Shown: positions 13,975-22,800 of the stretch, piece after piece
Layout: each line of letters begins with the position of its first letter
Numbering within the stretch: the first letter of the stretch is position 1
DNA from: a virus
DNA: 30,140 bases
Virus record (IMG/VR): IMGVR_UViG_3300032020_000035
Coordinates: 1-30,140 of that record
Reading direction: 5' to 3' (one strand)
Notes under the pieces: model-generated
Database searches by the model: none
Told to the model about the DNA's origin: nothing
The model's input: the letters and a program-made list of their open reading frames with translations, nothing else
Position numbers and translations under genes: made by a program

Positions 13975-14254
13975 AGCGTATTCAACGGAAAAGAACTCTT
14001 TTCTGGCGTATGCCACCTAACACGGTTTATGTTGGGCGACCATCCAAATGGGGAAATCCATACAAAGTAAGTGAATTCAACGACCCTGATGAGTGCCTTA
14101 GACTTTATCGTGATTGGCTCCAACGAAATTTAAATGGTAAACCAGATTTTCTTGACCCATTAAAGGGAAAGGATTTGGCTTGTTGGTGTCGACTTGATAA
14201 ACCCTGCCATGCTGACATTCTGCTTGAATTCTTGGAGGCGAAGAAACAGTGAAG
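13964..14254 (+). repeat. 13-base repeat at two successive gene junctions
   Basis: AGAAACAGTGAAG occurs at 13964-13976 and 14242-14254, each time spanning the stop of one gene and the overlapping GTG start of the next. It is the plus-strand counterpart of the junction repeats in the opposite early operon and suggests gene insertion by copying of a junction unit. Confidence 0.6.
13971..14252 (+). CDS. DUF4326 family protein
   Basis: This 93-residue protein contains the family's hallmark segments: YVGRPSKWGNPYKV, a helix with CLRLYRDWLQ, and LACWCRLDKPCHADIL with the conserved CWC...PCHxDxL set. DUF4326 proteins are common in viruses and bacteria and have no settled biochemical role. The GTG start overlaps the preceding stop (GTGA). 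The AGAAACAGTGAAG around this start is repeated exactly at the start of the next gene. Confidence 0.85.
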   Translation: MKRIQRKRTLFWRMPPNTVYVGRPSKWGNPYKVSEFNDPDECLRLYRDWLQRNLNGKPDFLDPLKGKDLACWCRLDKPCHADILLEFLEAKKQ

Positions 14255-14326
14255 TTGCCACCCTGCTTCGATGCTCGCAACCTACCATGCAAATGTAAGA
14301 AACATTGTTGGAGAGAAAAACCTTGA
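14249..14326 (+). CDS. 25-residue Cys4 microprotein
   Basis: The peptide MKLPPCFDARNLPCKCKKHC and five more residues carry Cys at 6, 14, 16 and 20, sufficient for one metal ion. It begins with GTG overlapping the DUF4326 stop and ends in TGA overlapped by a TTG start of the next gene. The Cys spacing plus coupled junctions on both sides support it despite its size. Confidence 0.45.
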   Translation: MKLPPCFDARNLPCKCKKHCWREKP

Positions 14327-14547
14327 TTGTTGATATTGAAGATGTAAGGCGCCTAATCAAAGACGCATTAGACCACCATGACCGAATCCATGATGCTTTC
14401 TCTGAAGGCCAAGAAATTGCTTTGCGAGAAATCATAAGAGATGAAATAGAAAAGTTAGATGCAGCAGGCTTCTTTAACCATGACCATGAAGAGGGTGAGA
14501 TGAAGCATTATGTTAAACGAGATGAAAAAGACGCTCAGAGCGGTTGA
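14323..14547 (+). CDS. Small acidic helical protein
   Basis: About 74 residues, mostly helical and acidic with a His-rich stretch (HHDRIHDAF...FFNHDHEEGEMKHY). I prefer the TTG at 14323, which overlaps the upstream stop in the same way as its neighbours; a TTG at 14305 is possible. The function is unknown. The His/Asp cluster could bind metal. Confidence 0.5.
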   Translation: MIVDIEDVRRLIKDALDHHDRIHDAFSEGQEIALREIIRDEIEKLDAAGFFNHDHEEGEMKHYVKRDEKDAQSG

Positions 14548-14565
14548 GGAAAAGAGGAATCAAAA

Positions 14566-14847
14566 ATGGTTAAGAAAATGGTGAAATGTGAAGTTTGCGG
14601 AAAAGGCGACCTCGACCAAGGACAAGATTTCTGTTATGGGTGTGGACATATAGTTTGCACAGATTGCTGTTACGATTCAGAATACGATGAGTTTCTTGCC
14701 AGTAACAACTGTGAATGTTGCCCGATCTACGCCGACACATGTGGACTTGTGGGTTTATGCGAAACAGAAACTTGTGCTTGCCTCACCTGCAAGGATGGAA
14801 GCAACAAGTCAGAAAGTTGCGAATTAAGATGGAAGGCGAAACCATGA
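14566..14847 (+). CDS. Cys-rich multi-Zn protein
   Basis: This 93-residue protein has 17 Cys. CEVCGKGDLD and FCYGCGHIVCTDCC form a RING/treble-clef-like first cluster, followed by NNCECCPIYADTCGLVGLCETETCACLTC. It probably binds two or three Zn ions and works in protein or nucleic-acid contacts; a ubiquitin-like role cannot be claimed. The next gene overlaps its stop by ATGA. Confidence 0.65.
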   Translation: MVKKMVKCEVCGKGDLDQGQDFCYGCGHIVCTDCCYDSEYDEFLASNNCECCPIYADTCGLVGLCETETCACLTCKDGSNKSESCELRWKAKP

Positions 14848-15026
14848 CAACTGAAGAAATCTACAAAGATGGTTTATGTGGCAAAAAGCTTCGCGTTAAA
14901 CGGTGGGAACGAGGCTATAGTATCAAATGTTCACGGAAAACCATTGTCTGTAGACCATACTACGAAGACCACTATCAAACGGATATAGGCTCATGGTGTA
15001 AAGGTTGTAAGAAGGCTACCAAATGA
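14844..15026 (+). CDS. Small basic Cys-containing protein
   Basis: This 60-residue basic protein has Cys at 12, 29, 36, 52 and 55 (GLCGKK, IKCSRK, IVCRPY, SWCKGCKK). The ATG at 14844 overlaps the upstream stop as ATGA; an in-frame ATG at 14829 is less likely. It is probably a Zn-stabilised nucleic-acid-binding protein. The family is unrecognised. Confidence 0.55.
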   Translation: MTTEEIYKDGLCGKKLRVKRWERGYSIKCSRKTIVCRPYYEDHYQTDIGSWCKGCKKATK

Positions 15027-15340
15027 AGACTCTTTCAGGCAAACCAGGCGAAAAAACTGAGCACATGGAATACTGGTACTGTCCAAAATGTGGAAGAATA
15101 AAAAGAACCGACTATGAAATTGTCCATTATGAGAATGACTTGTTGATGTTTCATCGTGTTTGTGGAGCTAAATTGAAATCGTTGACTTACACACGAACAA
15201 GCATCTTTGCCACAAAGTCCCAGTTAAGTTTGGTTACCTTAGTTCAAGAGAAGTTGGGAAGACCACCGAAGCATCCTGGGAGAAGGCCTCTTCACGGTTG
15301 GATGGAACCTGACAGTTTAGATGAAGTGTTGAGGAGATGA
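15023..15340 (+). CDS. Zn-knuckle protein with AT-hook-like tail
   Basis: This 105-residue protein has an N-terminal knuckle YCPKCGRIKR and a later VCG that could complete a metal site. A basic segment at ~79-92 (LGRPPKHPGRRPLHGW) resembles an AT-hook DNA-minor-groove motif. It starts with an ATGA overlap. The layout suggests a DNA- or chromatin-associated early protein. Confidence 0.6.
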   Translation: MKTLSGKPGEKTEHMEYWYCPKCGRIKRTDYEIVHYENDLLMFHRVCGAKLKSLTYTRTSIFATKSQLSLVTLVQEKLGRPPKHPGRRPLHGWMEPDSLDEVLRR

Positions 15341-15347
15341 ATAAAGA

Positions 15348-15476
15348 ATGAATTGGATTGATTGGGCATTTGGCATAGTAAACGGTATAATATTTGGCGT
15401 GGTGATTCGTGAGGTTTATCAAAGATGGATTGAAAGTAAAGAGGAGGTGAAAATGGATGACTCCAGTTTTAAGTGA
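15348..15476 (+). CDS. 42-residue single-span membrane microprotein
   Basis: MNWIDWAFGIVNGIIFGVVI forms one membrane span followed by a charged tail (REVYQRWIESKEEVKMDD). It lies 7 bases after the preceding stop and overlaps the next gene by 20 bases, carrying that gene's GGAGGTG ribosome-binding site inside its coding sequence. The function is unknown. Confidence 0.5.
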   Translation: MNWIDWAFGIVNGIIFGVVIREVYQRWIESKEEVKMDDSSFK

Positions 15477-15765
15477 AGTGTTGCAAGTTGTTGAACCATT
15501 CAAAACATTGCTAAGCGTAAGTGAGGAAGGCGACTACATCATAGTCAAACCGAAACAGTACATCGCCGACCAACAAACTTACAGTGACATAGGACGGGCA
15601 ATGCACACTGTCAACGCAGAATACATGCGAGAACACAAAAACATTCATTGGCGCATCTTGAAGGCGGAGGCGAATCCGAAGCTGTCGCTGGCTGTTAACC
15701 ACATTCAAAAAGCACAGGAACTAATGATACAAGCATTGCAGGAACTAAAAGAAGCAGGCTACTAA
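15457..15765 (+). CDS. Hypothetical alpha/beta protein ending the plus-strand operon
   Basis: This 102-residue protein has a helical start, a strand pair (GDYIIVKPKQYIADQQTYSDI) and a C-terminal helical hairpin (NHIQKAQELMIQALQELKEAGY). A strong GGAGGTG precedes the ATG. It ends head-to-head with the tail hub gene, sharing 4 bases of opposite-strand stop codons, so no space is left for a terminator between the convergent transcripts. Confidence 0.6.
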   Translation: MTPVLSEVLQVVEPFKTLLSVSEEGDYIIVKPKQYIADQQTYSDIGRAMHTVNAEYMREHKNIHWRILKAEANPKLSLAVNHIQKAQELMIQALQELKEAGY

Positions 15766-17435
15766 CCACGGCGAATTGCATGATTCCAGAATTGTTTGTT
15801 CTCTGCACTCGCTTGAATAACATCCAATTTTTGCACAAGCAACTCATCTTTTGTACGCGGTGGGAGACTCCGTACATCAGCAGTATTCAGTAATGTTGCA
15901 GACGTTTTGAATCCTTGAGGTTGACTTGCGAAATCATGTTCAACAATTACCACATCAAAGTTGGTTGCAGGGATGTTCTCAGCGGGAATAGTTAGTGAAA
16001 GTCTATCACCAAGTTTTATGTTGGTGTTGCCCTTCGTAACCAAGTCAACTCGAATTGGCGGGTCTTTCAATTGGTATTTTAGGGTTTCTGCGCGTCTGCT
16101 GCATTCTGTGTCATCTCGCAGTTCTTCATCAACAATGGCTTCTTCTCTTACGCCATATAACCCATAACTTGTAGCATCCTCGGCAGTACCTACAAAATTG
16201 CGACTGTCAAAAAATAGTTTATCAATGTAGAAACTACCTGTTCCCGTACCAGAGAACCAAACATAAAATTGGAGAGTTGTTATTACTTCCCAGTTAAAGC
16301 CAGATGTAACATTTTCCCAACTGTCAACATTCTTCTTCCCCGCTGGAATGTTAATTATTATCCAGTTAACGGAGTTGGGGATGTTAAAGTTTTTTAAAGC
16401 AGTTTTGGCGCCGTTGTCCGTTATTAGAAGTTGCCCAAAGGATCCAAGAGATGCTTCACGATAAATTAAGAAATTGATGCTTGGATAATAGTTGAGGTTG
16501 GGACGCATAGCCGCAGGAATGTTAAGTATTACGCTTCCATGGTAGTCTGCGACTGTTGTATTCTGCCGAATAGAATAGGACCCTAACGCTTTTGTTGTAG
16601 GATCCGCGGTTGTTGTACCTGTGCCTGTTCCAGTTACCCAATCGTTTGGTGGAGTGGCATCAACATCTAATGCTTCGGTGAATGTGTCTTTTCCCAAAGA
16701 TGCTCTTTCGAGTGCCCCATAAACATAGATTTTGTTTCGCACAGACTCTAAATCACGCAGAACCGTGTAACTCTCAATGTTCTGCCCTACCGTTAATGTT
16801 TCAACGCTTGCGCCAGAACGAAAAGGAGATGTGCCATCTCGAGAAGCCCAGACAAGATTATTGTTAACGTCAACATACCAATCTTTCTTAACTATGTTAC
16901 TCCCATCATACCAGTGATCACTAATTGTACGTAGTAAATTAAAGTATGATTCATAACGGTCTGGATCAATTTCAATGCTGATTGGCATTGCCCCCGTATC
17001 TGTGTCAATTAGACTCGTGCCCAAACCACAGTCTGTGGCTACAGTTGTTGCAATAGTGTGTGGTGCTACTAAAGTCCATGATGTTTTTCCCTTCAATTTT
17101 CTCAGTAAAACTTCACCTTGGTCTTTGCCGTTGAACTGACGAAAATAACCCTGCATATTCAAAGGTGTTGAAATCTGGCTTATTCTTCCAACAAAAAGTG
17201 GATCACCACTAAAGGAGTCGCCTTCATACCCAAGCCAAATTTTTGCTTTGTCAAAACCCGCAATGTCATAGTATCGATATTTTCCACCAAATTCTGTGGG
17301 TAACAGAAAATTGAAGTTGCCAACCGCATTGGTCAACGACTGTTTAGTGTGAATGTGGGCAACGTTTGTGTTGAAAGTGTAAATTTTGTTTGCGCCATGC
17401 CACACTTCAATTTGGCATTTTGGAGCAAGACTCAA
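15762..17435 (-). CDS. Tail hub/baseplate protein with inserted jelly-roll domain
   Basis: This 557-residue protein begins with a beta-rich hub-like part (KCQIEVWHGANKIYTFNTNVAHIHTK..., residues 1-250) and ends with another (SYGLYGVREEAIVDEELRDDTECSRRAETL...RVDLVTKGNTNIKLGDRLSLTIP) typical of phage tail hub (gpD/Tal-like) proteins that form the tail tip. Residues ~255-412 look like an inserted jelly-roll, ending GSFYIDKLFF, of the kind found in carbohydrate-binding modules. It is the last gene of the tail module and overlaps the tape-measure candidate gene by 4 bases. The probable role is tail-tip assembly with glycan contact. Confidence 0.65.
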   Translation of the reverse strand: MSLAPKCQIEVWHGANKIYTFNTNVAHIHTKQSLTNAVGNFNFLLPTEFGGKYRYYDIAGFDKAKIWLGYEGDSFSGDPLFVGRISQISTPLNMQGYFRQFNGKDQGEVLLRKLKGKTSWTLVAPHTIATTVATDCGLGTSLIDTDTGAMPISIEIDPDRYESYFNLLRTISDHWYDGSNIVKKDWYVDVNNNLVWASRDGTSPFRSGASVETLTVGQNIESYTVLRDLESVRNKIYVYGALERASLGKDTFTEALDVDATPPNDWVTGTGTGTTTADPTTKALGSYSIRQNTTVADYHGSVILNIPAAMRPNLNYYPSINFLIYREASLGSFGQLLITDNGAKTALKNFNIPNSVNWIIINIPAGKKNVDSWENVTSGFNWEVITTLQFYVWFSGTGTGSFYIDKLFFDSRNFVGTAEDATSYGLYGVREEAIVDEELRDDTECSRRAETLKYQLKDPPIRVDLVTKGNTNIKLGDRLSLTIPAENIPATNFDVVIVEHDFASQPQGFKTSATLLNTADVRSLPPRTKDELLVQKLDVIQASAENKQFWNHAIRRG

Positions 17436-17737
17436 GTGATAATCTCCTGTGTGATTTCAGCAGCGGATACAGCGGCCATAACTGCACCACTAATGAAAAA
17501 AGCCCAGCCGATCGGGCCCATACCAGCGTATGCCGCAGCTACAGTAAGTTGAAGCATATGTGCAGTCATGGCGGCTTTTTGCATGAGATTAATCATTTCG
17601 TTAAATTCAGGTGGCAAACCAGCCTTTTGCAAAAGAGAAAGTGCGCGGTTAAGCACCGCAACAAACTGGTATAGTTCTTTCCTTGCGGGTTCAACATCAA
17701 CTGTTAAAGTAAAGTCAAGAACTTGCTCTTCACTCAT
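17432..17737 (-). CDS. Miniature tape-measure-like protein (candidate)
   Basis: This 101-residue protein has two amphipathic helices (ARKELYQFVAVLNRALSLLQK, FNEMINLMQKAAMTAHMLQ) and a hydrophobic helical hairpin (VAAAYAGMGPIGWAFFISGAVMAAVSA), a combination seen at the membrane-active end of tape-measure proteins. It stands exactly where the tape-measure gene belongs, between a gp10-like gene and the hub, and no longer candidate exists in the genome. If it sets tail length, the tail would be only about 15 nm. A holin or pore-forming tail-tip subunit is the alternative. Confidence 0.5.
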   Translation of the reverse strand: MSEEQVLDFTLTVDVEPARKELYQFVAVLNRALSLLQKAGLPPEFNEMINLMQKAAMTAHMLQLTVAAAYAGMGPIGWAFFISGAVMAAVSAAEITQEIIT

Positions 17738-18189
17738 GGATTTTCGCCAGCTTCTTTAACTCGTCTCACTATTGTTTCAGCTCTGCTGATTACTGTGAGC
17801 ATTTGTGAGATTGCTCCAAGCGTCAACAAACCTTCTGTCCGCTGTAAAACTCCACGACTAATTAAGAATCCAAGTTCACCTTTCACTTGGTCATAGGCAG
17901 GTCGCATGTATGGATACTTCGATTCTACAGCAGCAGCATAATTAACAAGTTTACCCGTTTTAGGATTAGTGATGTATCCTCCGGCTCGCAGTCGGATTGA
18001 ACGATAATTTAATTCTTCACCGCCACGCTCAACTCGAATACTATCTCGCAGAGAGCCAGTGTCAACTCGCACATAGACTTGGGCTAATGCCTTCATTAAA
18101 GTTACTGCTTGTATGATTTCTTCCCATGCACCTTCAAGCATTTTCTCAGGTAACTGAGCCACTTCACCTTTTACAACATATAGGCTCAT
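17734..18189 (-). CDS. HK97 gp10-like tail completion protein
   Basis: This 151-residue protein shows the gp10-like pattern YVRVDTGSLRDSIRVER in the middle and VNYAAAVESKYPYMRPAYDQ, where an alanine-aromatic-rich segment precedes the pro-arg-pro-like ending. Such proteins join tail and neck. It overlaps neighbouring genes by 4 bases on each side. Confidence 0.75.
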   Translation of the reverse strand: MSLYVVKGEVAQLPEKMLEGAWEEIIQAVTLMKALAQVYVRVDTGSLRDSIRVERGGEELNYRSIRLRAGGYITNPKTGKLVNYAAAVESKYPYMRPAYDQVKGELGFLISRGVLQRTEGLLTLGAISQMLTVISRAETIVRRVKEAGENP

Positions 18190-19010
18190 TTACCATACCA
18201 CCCTGACGAACCAAACACGCTCGCATCGCCCACATCACACTCTTCTAGTTGAATGCTGTAGTGGAGTTGATAATCGCTATTTTTGTCTTGTGTAAAACTA
18301 AAACCTTCAGGCGCAGGTGTAACTTTAAAGTTGCCTTGGTCACTGGTGAACCATTGAAACTTCTTCTCGCTGAGGATTCGCATGAAAAATTCTCCGTAAG
18401 TTAGGTTAGACCCGCCCCACGATTTGCCACTACGCATAGGACCTTCAATCATGATTGATGTGTTGCCTCGGCCGAGCATCTGAGTGACGTCTGTGTCCCG
18501 TCCTGGTATTGGTGTGATTGCTTTTTTGATTCGGGGTGTAATGATTAGTCTATCATAGTTGTGGAAGGTTTGCGTGCCAGCGAAAATGCTTACGAAGTCA
18601 AAGTAAACGTTGCCTATGTTCTGCGTGGCGTATAGGCGTATCTTGTCGATGGTTTTGCCCGCTGTGATGCTATCGCTGAATGTTGCCCATGTGAGGCTAC
18701 TGGCCTCTGGCATGATGGTTTGTGTACCACTTGTGAAAACTAAGACCACTTTTGCTTTGATGAGTGTGCTTGAAGTCTTGTAGCGAACGATGAATTTGCT
18801 GTAACTGTCACTGCTAATATTGCTGGTTCCTAAGTCGTACTCATAGTAAACGATTTTGTTGCCTACTGCGCTGGCTACGGCTATGTTGAAGACTGTGCCG
18901 CTATCAACGGTAATGGTTGCTGACATGCCATCTTCATGTTCAGTCCAGTCTGTTTTGTCGCCACAGTCAGTTTGCCAAGCGACGCCCCATGTAACTGTGG
19001 GCAAAGTCAA
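18186..19010 (-). CDS. Tail protein with N-terminal jelly-roll module
   Basis: In this 274-residue protein, residues ~1-150 form a jelly-roll-like domain ending NVYFDFVSIFAGTQTF, similar in layout to the insert of the hub protein. The C-terminal part (TPIPGRDTDVTQMLGRGNTSIMIEG, then FSFTQDKNSDYQLHYSIQLEECD) resembles tail tube or baseplate proteins with the PGR...LG...G pattern. It may be the major tail protein with a surface-exposed glycan-binding decoration, or a distal tail protein. The start is TTG overlapping the preceding stop. Confidence 0.55.
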   Translation of the reverse strand: MTLPTVTWGVAWQTDCGDKTDWTEHEDGMSATITVDSGTVFNIAVASAVGNKIVYYEYDLGTSNISSDSYSKFIVRYKTSSTLIKAKVVLVFTSGTQTIMPEASSLTWATFSDSITAGKTIDKIRLYATQNIGNVYFDFVSIFAGTQTFHNYDRLIITPRIKKAITPIPGRDTDVTQMLGRGNTSIMIEGPMRSGKSWGGSNLTYGEFFMRILSEKKFQWFTSDQGNFKVTPAPEGFSFTQDKNSDYQLHYSIQLEECDVGDASVFGSSGWYGK

Positions 19011-19849
19011 GTTGACGCCGTCCTCACATACGTTAACGTGTACTCCATGTCATACATCCACATACCACCCAAATCAATCTTGTTAGTTCTCCGCACATCC
19101 AAATTGCGTTGACTACCTTGTGGATAAGTCTCGCAAATATACTGCAGTTCCGCAGCCATCTTATGTGCTAACCCATCACCACGACAACTGGTACTGTCAA
19201 CCGCCATAACATGAATGGGCACATGATCCTCATAGTCTCTTATGGTTTGGTCTCCATCGCGTAGGGGCGTACTGTTGGGCTGATCAACCACATATAAGCC
19301 TTGAACAGGGGTTGTGACATGTCGAAATTCAAGTGACAGAGGGTAGGGCGGATTGTTAAACATTATGCCATACTCTGCTTCTGTTGAATCATCATCTTTT
19401 GTGATTTGTGAATCTCGTAGGTGAAGTGGCGCTGAACCAATCATCCACGCTTTCATGTTGTATCGTGCGTCTTGAGGCCGTGTTTTAGTCCATGTTGCCG
19501 TGCCAAAATCAGCTTGATACATCTTTGCGTGGTTCATGTGGCAGTCACGATAAATGAAGCCGTCTAAGAGTTTGTGGTCGACTACAGTTTCAACATCCCA
19601 GTAGTTGCCGTCGCCATCAAGTATTTGGTCGCCTATGCTCACGGCATCGGCTGTTCGCCCAACTGCGTCGAGGCTTGGATAAATTCCTGCCAATAGAGAA
19701 AGTCGTATTGCTCCTTTCTTTTGAATCACCATATCTATTGTGCTTGGCGTGTAAGTTTTGGTTCGCCATCCACTCCAACTGTCACGACTGGCATGACTGC
19801 CTAGACTAAGGGTTCGGAGTGTTACTGAGGCGTCGCCAGTCAATGCCAA
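19007..19849 (-). CDS. Neck protein: stopper-like plus tail-terminator-like parts
   Basis: In this 280-residue protein, residues ~30-95 (TPSTIDMVIQKKGAIRLSLL...AVSIGDQILDGDGNYWDVETV) look like a head-completion/stopper barrel. The C-terminal ~80 residues (HVPIHVMAVDSTSCRGDGLAHKMAAEL...GGMWMYDMEYTLTYVR) look like a tail terminator. A fusion of two neck proteins usually encoded apart is my inference from helix and strand patterns. The TTG start has GAGG upstream and lies within the end of the deacetylase gene. Confidence 0.5.
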   Translation of the reverse strand: MALTGDASVTLRTLSLGSHASRDSWSGWRTKTYTPSTIDMVIQKKGAIRLSLLAGIYPSLDAVGRTADAVSIGDQILDGDGNYWDVETVVDHKLLDGFIYRDCHMNHAKMYQADFGTATWTKTRPQDARYNMKAWMIGSAPLHLRDSQITKDDDSTEAEYGIMFNNPPYPLSLEFRHVTTPVQGLYVVDQPNSTPLRDGDQTIRDYEDHVPIHVMAVDSTSCRGDGLAHKMAAELQYICETYPQGSQRNLDVRRTNKIDLGGMWMYDMEYTLTYVRTAST

Positions 19850-22800
19850 TAAACCTCAATTGTCGAGTCATCTGCATAGTTGCTTATTACAACTTGTAGT
19901 ATGTTGGTTAAGCCATTCCAGAACCAATCATCTGCGCCAGTAACCTTGTAGACATCAAGTGTAAATTTAGCTTCAGGATTAACAGTGAAGATTCCAATGC
20001 CTGTGATAGTCAAGGTTATTTTTCGTGATATTTCATCGTAGTTGCTGGTGACTGACCGTATCATTAATGGTGTAGTGCAAGTTTCAATGTAGGGTCTTCC
20101 AGCGCCTATGATTGCTGGGTAAAAATACACTATTATTAGGCCTGTTTGGTATTCTAAAATGTCTACTGAGTAATATGTGGTTTCCCAAGTGTATGATGTT
20201 GCATTTACTATCCACGCGGGGTAGTAATTGCCTGCGGGGGGTGCAATGGTTAAGTGGTTGTTGAAGTTGGTGAGGCTGGGCCATTCGTAGTGGCCGTTTG
20301 CGTCGGTTAACCAAGTGCCGTTGATTAAGACGTTGGCTAATGGTGTGGATGGGTAAACATAGGCTGTTAATTGCCGTATGACTTCGTGGCTGACGAAGAA
20401 GACATTTTGGCTTAGACTCCATTTGCCTTTCGTGTTGTTGGTGTAGATTTTGTATTCGACTCTCGCTCCAGCCACTGAGTCAACTTCGTACCCTAAACTG
20501 GCACTGTTCCAACTCCAATACGTTGGGGTTCCAGCAGGGTTTTGGTAGGTGCTGTTCACCCATGTTTCCGTGTTGTTTGTGCTAAAGATGAGCCCTTCAA
20601 GTCCATAGTCGTCTTGAATGACCGTAGAGAAGGTTATGATTGAGTGCCAAACGGTGGTGCTGTGAGAAAGTGAAAGAATTGTGGGAGAAGTGTAATCTGT
20701 GGTTGTACGCCTCAGAGTTGCTGTAGCCCATTGGTTGTCAGTATCGTTGACATAGACTCTGAAATCAACTATTTTGCCAATTATACCATTCAATGTGTAG
20801 GTGTGGTTGAAATTGCCTGCTGTAGGCGCTCCAGCCCATGCAGTCCATGTTTCGTTGACCCAACTGCCCGAATTGTTTGAGCTAACGATAAATCCTGACA
20901 GACCAACATCATCGATTGCTGAAGCTGTGAGTATGGCTGGCATACTAATTGTTGTTGTGTTTAGCGCCAAACTGTTTATCCAAGGCGGGTCTGAGGTCCC
21001 TGGCGATGCTGAAAGAATTAAGGTTCTCTCACTAACTTCGCTCCATACTCCATCTGTGTCGTTTACCCATGCTCTGAGATGCACGGCGGAAGCCGTGCTA
21101 TTGAGGGTTAATGTTGTTTTCCAACTGCCTGAAGCGCCAGAGCGTATGATATTGTATGCTTCTTTGAATGTTACTACGGATAATCCATTAGATTGAATCT
21201 GGTTTAGAACAGTGTTGAAGTTTGTCGGCGTTATTCCATAGGCTGTAGGAAAAGTTTTTACATCGTGGGTTAGCAAGACAACATATTGAGCAGTTGTTTT
21301 TGCCATCGCAATCGCTGATTGAATGTTCTCTGCATAGTTTGAATTGTAAATCTCGTATGGCTTAATCGCATAGTTACTTGAACCATCCCAAACAGTTTCC
21401 ATCCAAGCGTGTCGAGCTAAAAGATAGTTAGGTGTTACATAGGATAGCACTTCGGAATCATCTGAGCCTTCACCGTATGGATAAGCAAAACTGATGACGG
21501 GAGCACAACCAGCTATATTGGCTTCAAGCCATGTTTTGCTTCCAACAACTTCATCACTGAGGGCGGGACCACTTAGCGTACCTAAATGTGGATGTGTTTT
21601 CGTGTGTGAACCTATTTCCCAATCTGCGTCGGAAAGGGCTTGCGCTATCGCTGTGGCGTTAGCTTTAGTTGTGATGACGAAGGCTACTCCATCATAGCCG
21701 TATGAATTCATGTAGCCAAGTGCGATGTCGCTGAGGCTTTGGTCATTATCGTCAAAAGTGAAAATGATTGCTCCAAAACTGCCCGTGATATTTACTGCTG
21801 TGCCTGTGTTGTTGGTTTCGAGTTTCCAATGGCTCAGTTTCAAAGTAGCGTCGGATGACACCAATCCTGTTATGTTTGCTAATGCGCCTTGAGTGTTATT
21901 GCTAACTTGGATTTCTCCTGCGTGTGGTGGTTCTGGCTCTGGTGGTGGTGGTGGTGGTGGAACATCATGCGCATTATAATTGTAAAGGTATTCTTCGTCT
22001 GCATAATAAATGACTGGCGCATTTCTTAGTTGACTCCACTTATACATTGTACTGCGCACTGAATCAGTTGTGGCTGTTTCGATTCCTTCAATGTTGAAGA
22101 CAAGTCTTGTTGCCCTTTTGCTTGGGTCTGGATTGTTTGGGTCTGTTACCCACCATTTGAATACGCCAGTTTGGGTTACGGTTTTATGGACATAGTATTC
22201 GATGCGGAACCATCGGTCTGCTGGAAGTCCTTGTGGTTGAGCAATAACATTATCTGCATAACTAACGTATCCTGTTCCACGGCCAGCACTCAAACTATAA
22301 GGTATCGCTGCTGAATCTGTGAAGAAATATTTGAATTGGTAAGCAGCTGTTCCAACCGTGGCTCCACCACCACGCAATAACCAACCACCATCAGTTATCT
22401 CGAAATAGAATGGAAACCAGTATTCTCCAGTACCTTCAATATTAGGACTCCATGCTGTGTTGACTGGGTTTCTTTCGTCATATCCACCCCAAGAAGTCCA
22501 ACTACTTCCCATGTAATTGACAAATGCGGAAGGAAAGTAGAGCCACCTTGACTCATAAATGTCTGTGTAGAATTGCCCAGAGAGGTCTTGGCAGTTGAGT
22601 AGGTAAGCGTTTGCTCCGCCTTCACCAATCATTTTTAAAACGTTTGTTCCACCATTCGGTGGACTTGAGATTCCTTGGCTTGCGTACGTTTGAACTTCTG
22701 CGTGCCCGCCTCCAGTATTTCCATATTCTGTTTCTGACCAAGGTGCAGAATTTAGGTTGTCCCATGGGTTCCAGTTTGAAATTATGCCGTAGCCAAAGTT

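Noticed and set aside
20801-21196. 131-codon plus-strand frame
   Set aside because: It is antisense to the Ig-like repeats of the deacetylase and has no ribosome-binding site or known motif.
21940-21962. GGT trinucleotide repeat
   Set aside because: It encodes the Pro linker of the deacetylase and needs no other explanation.
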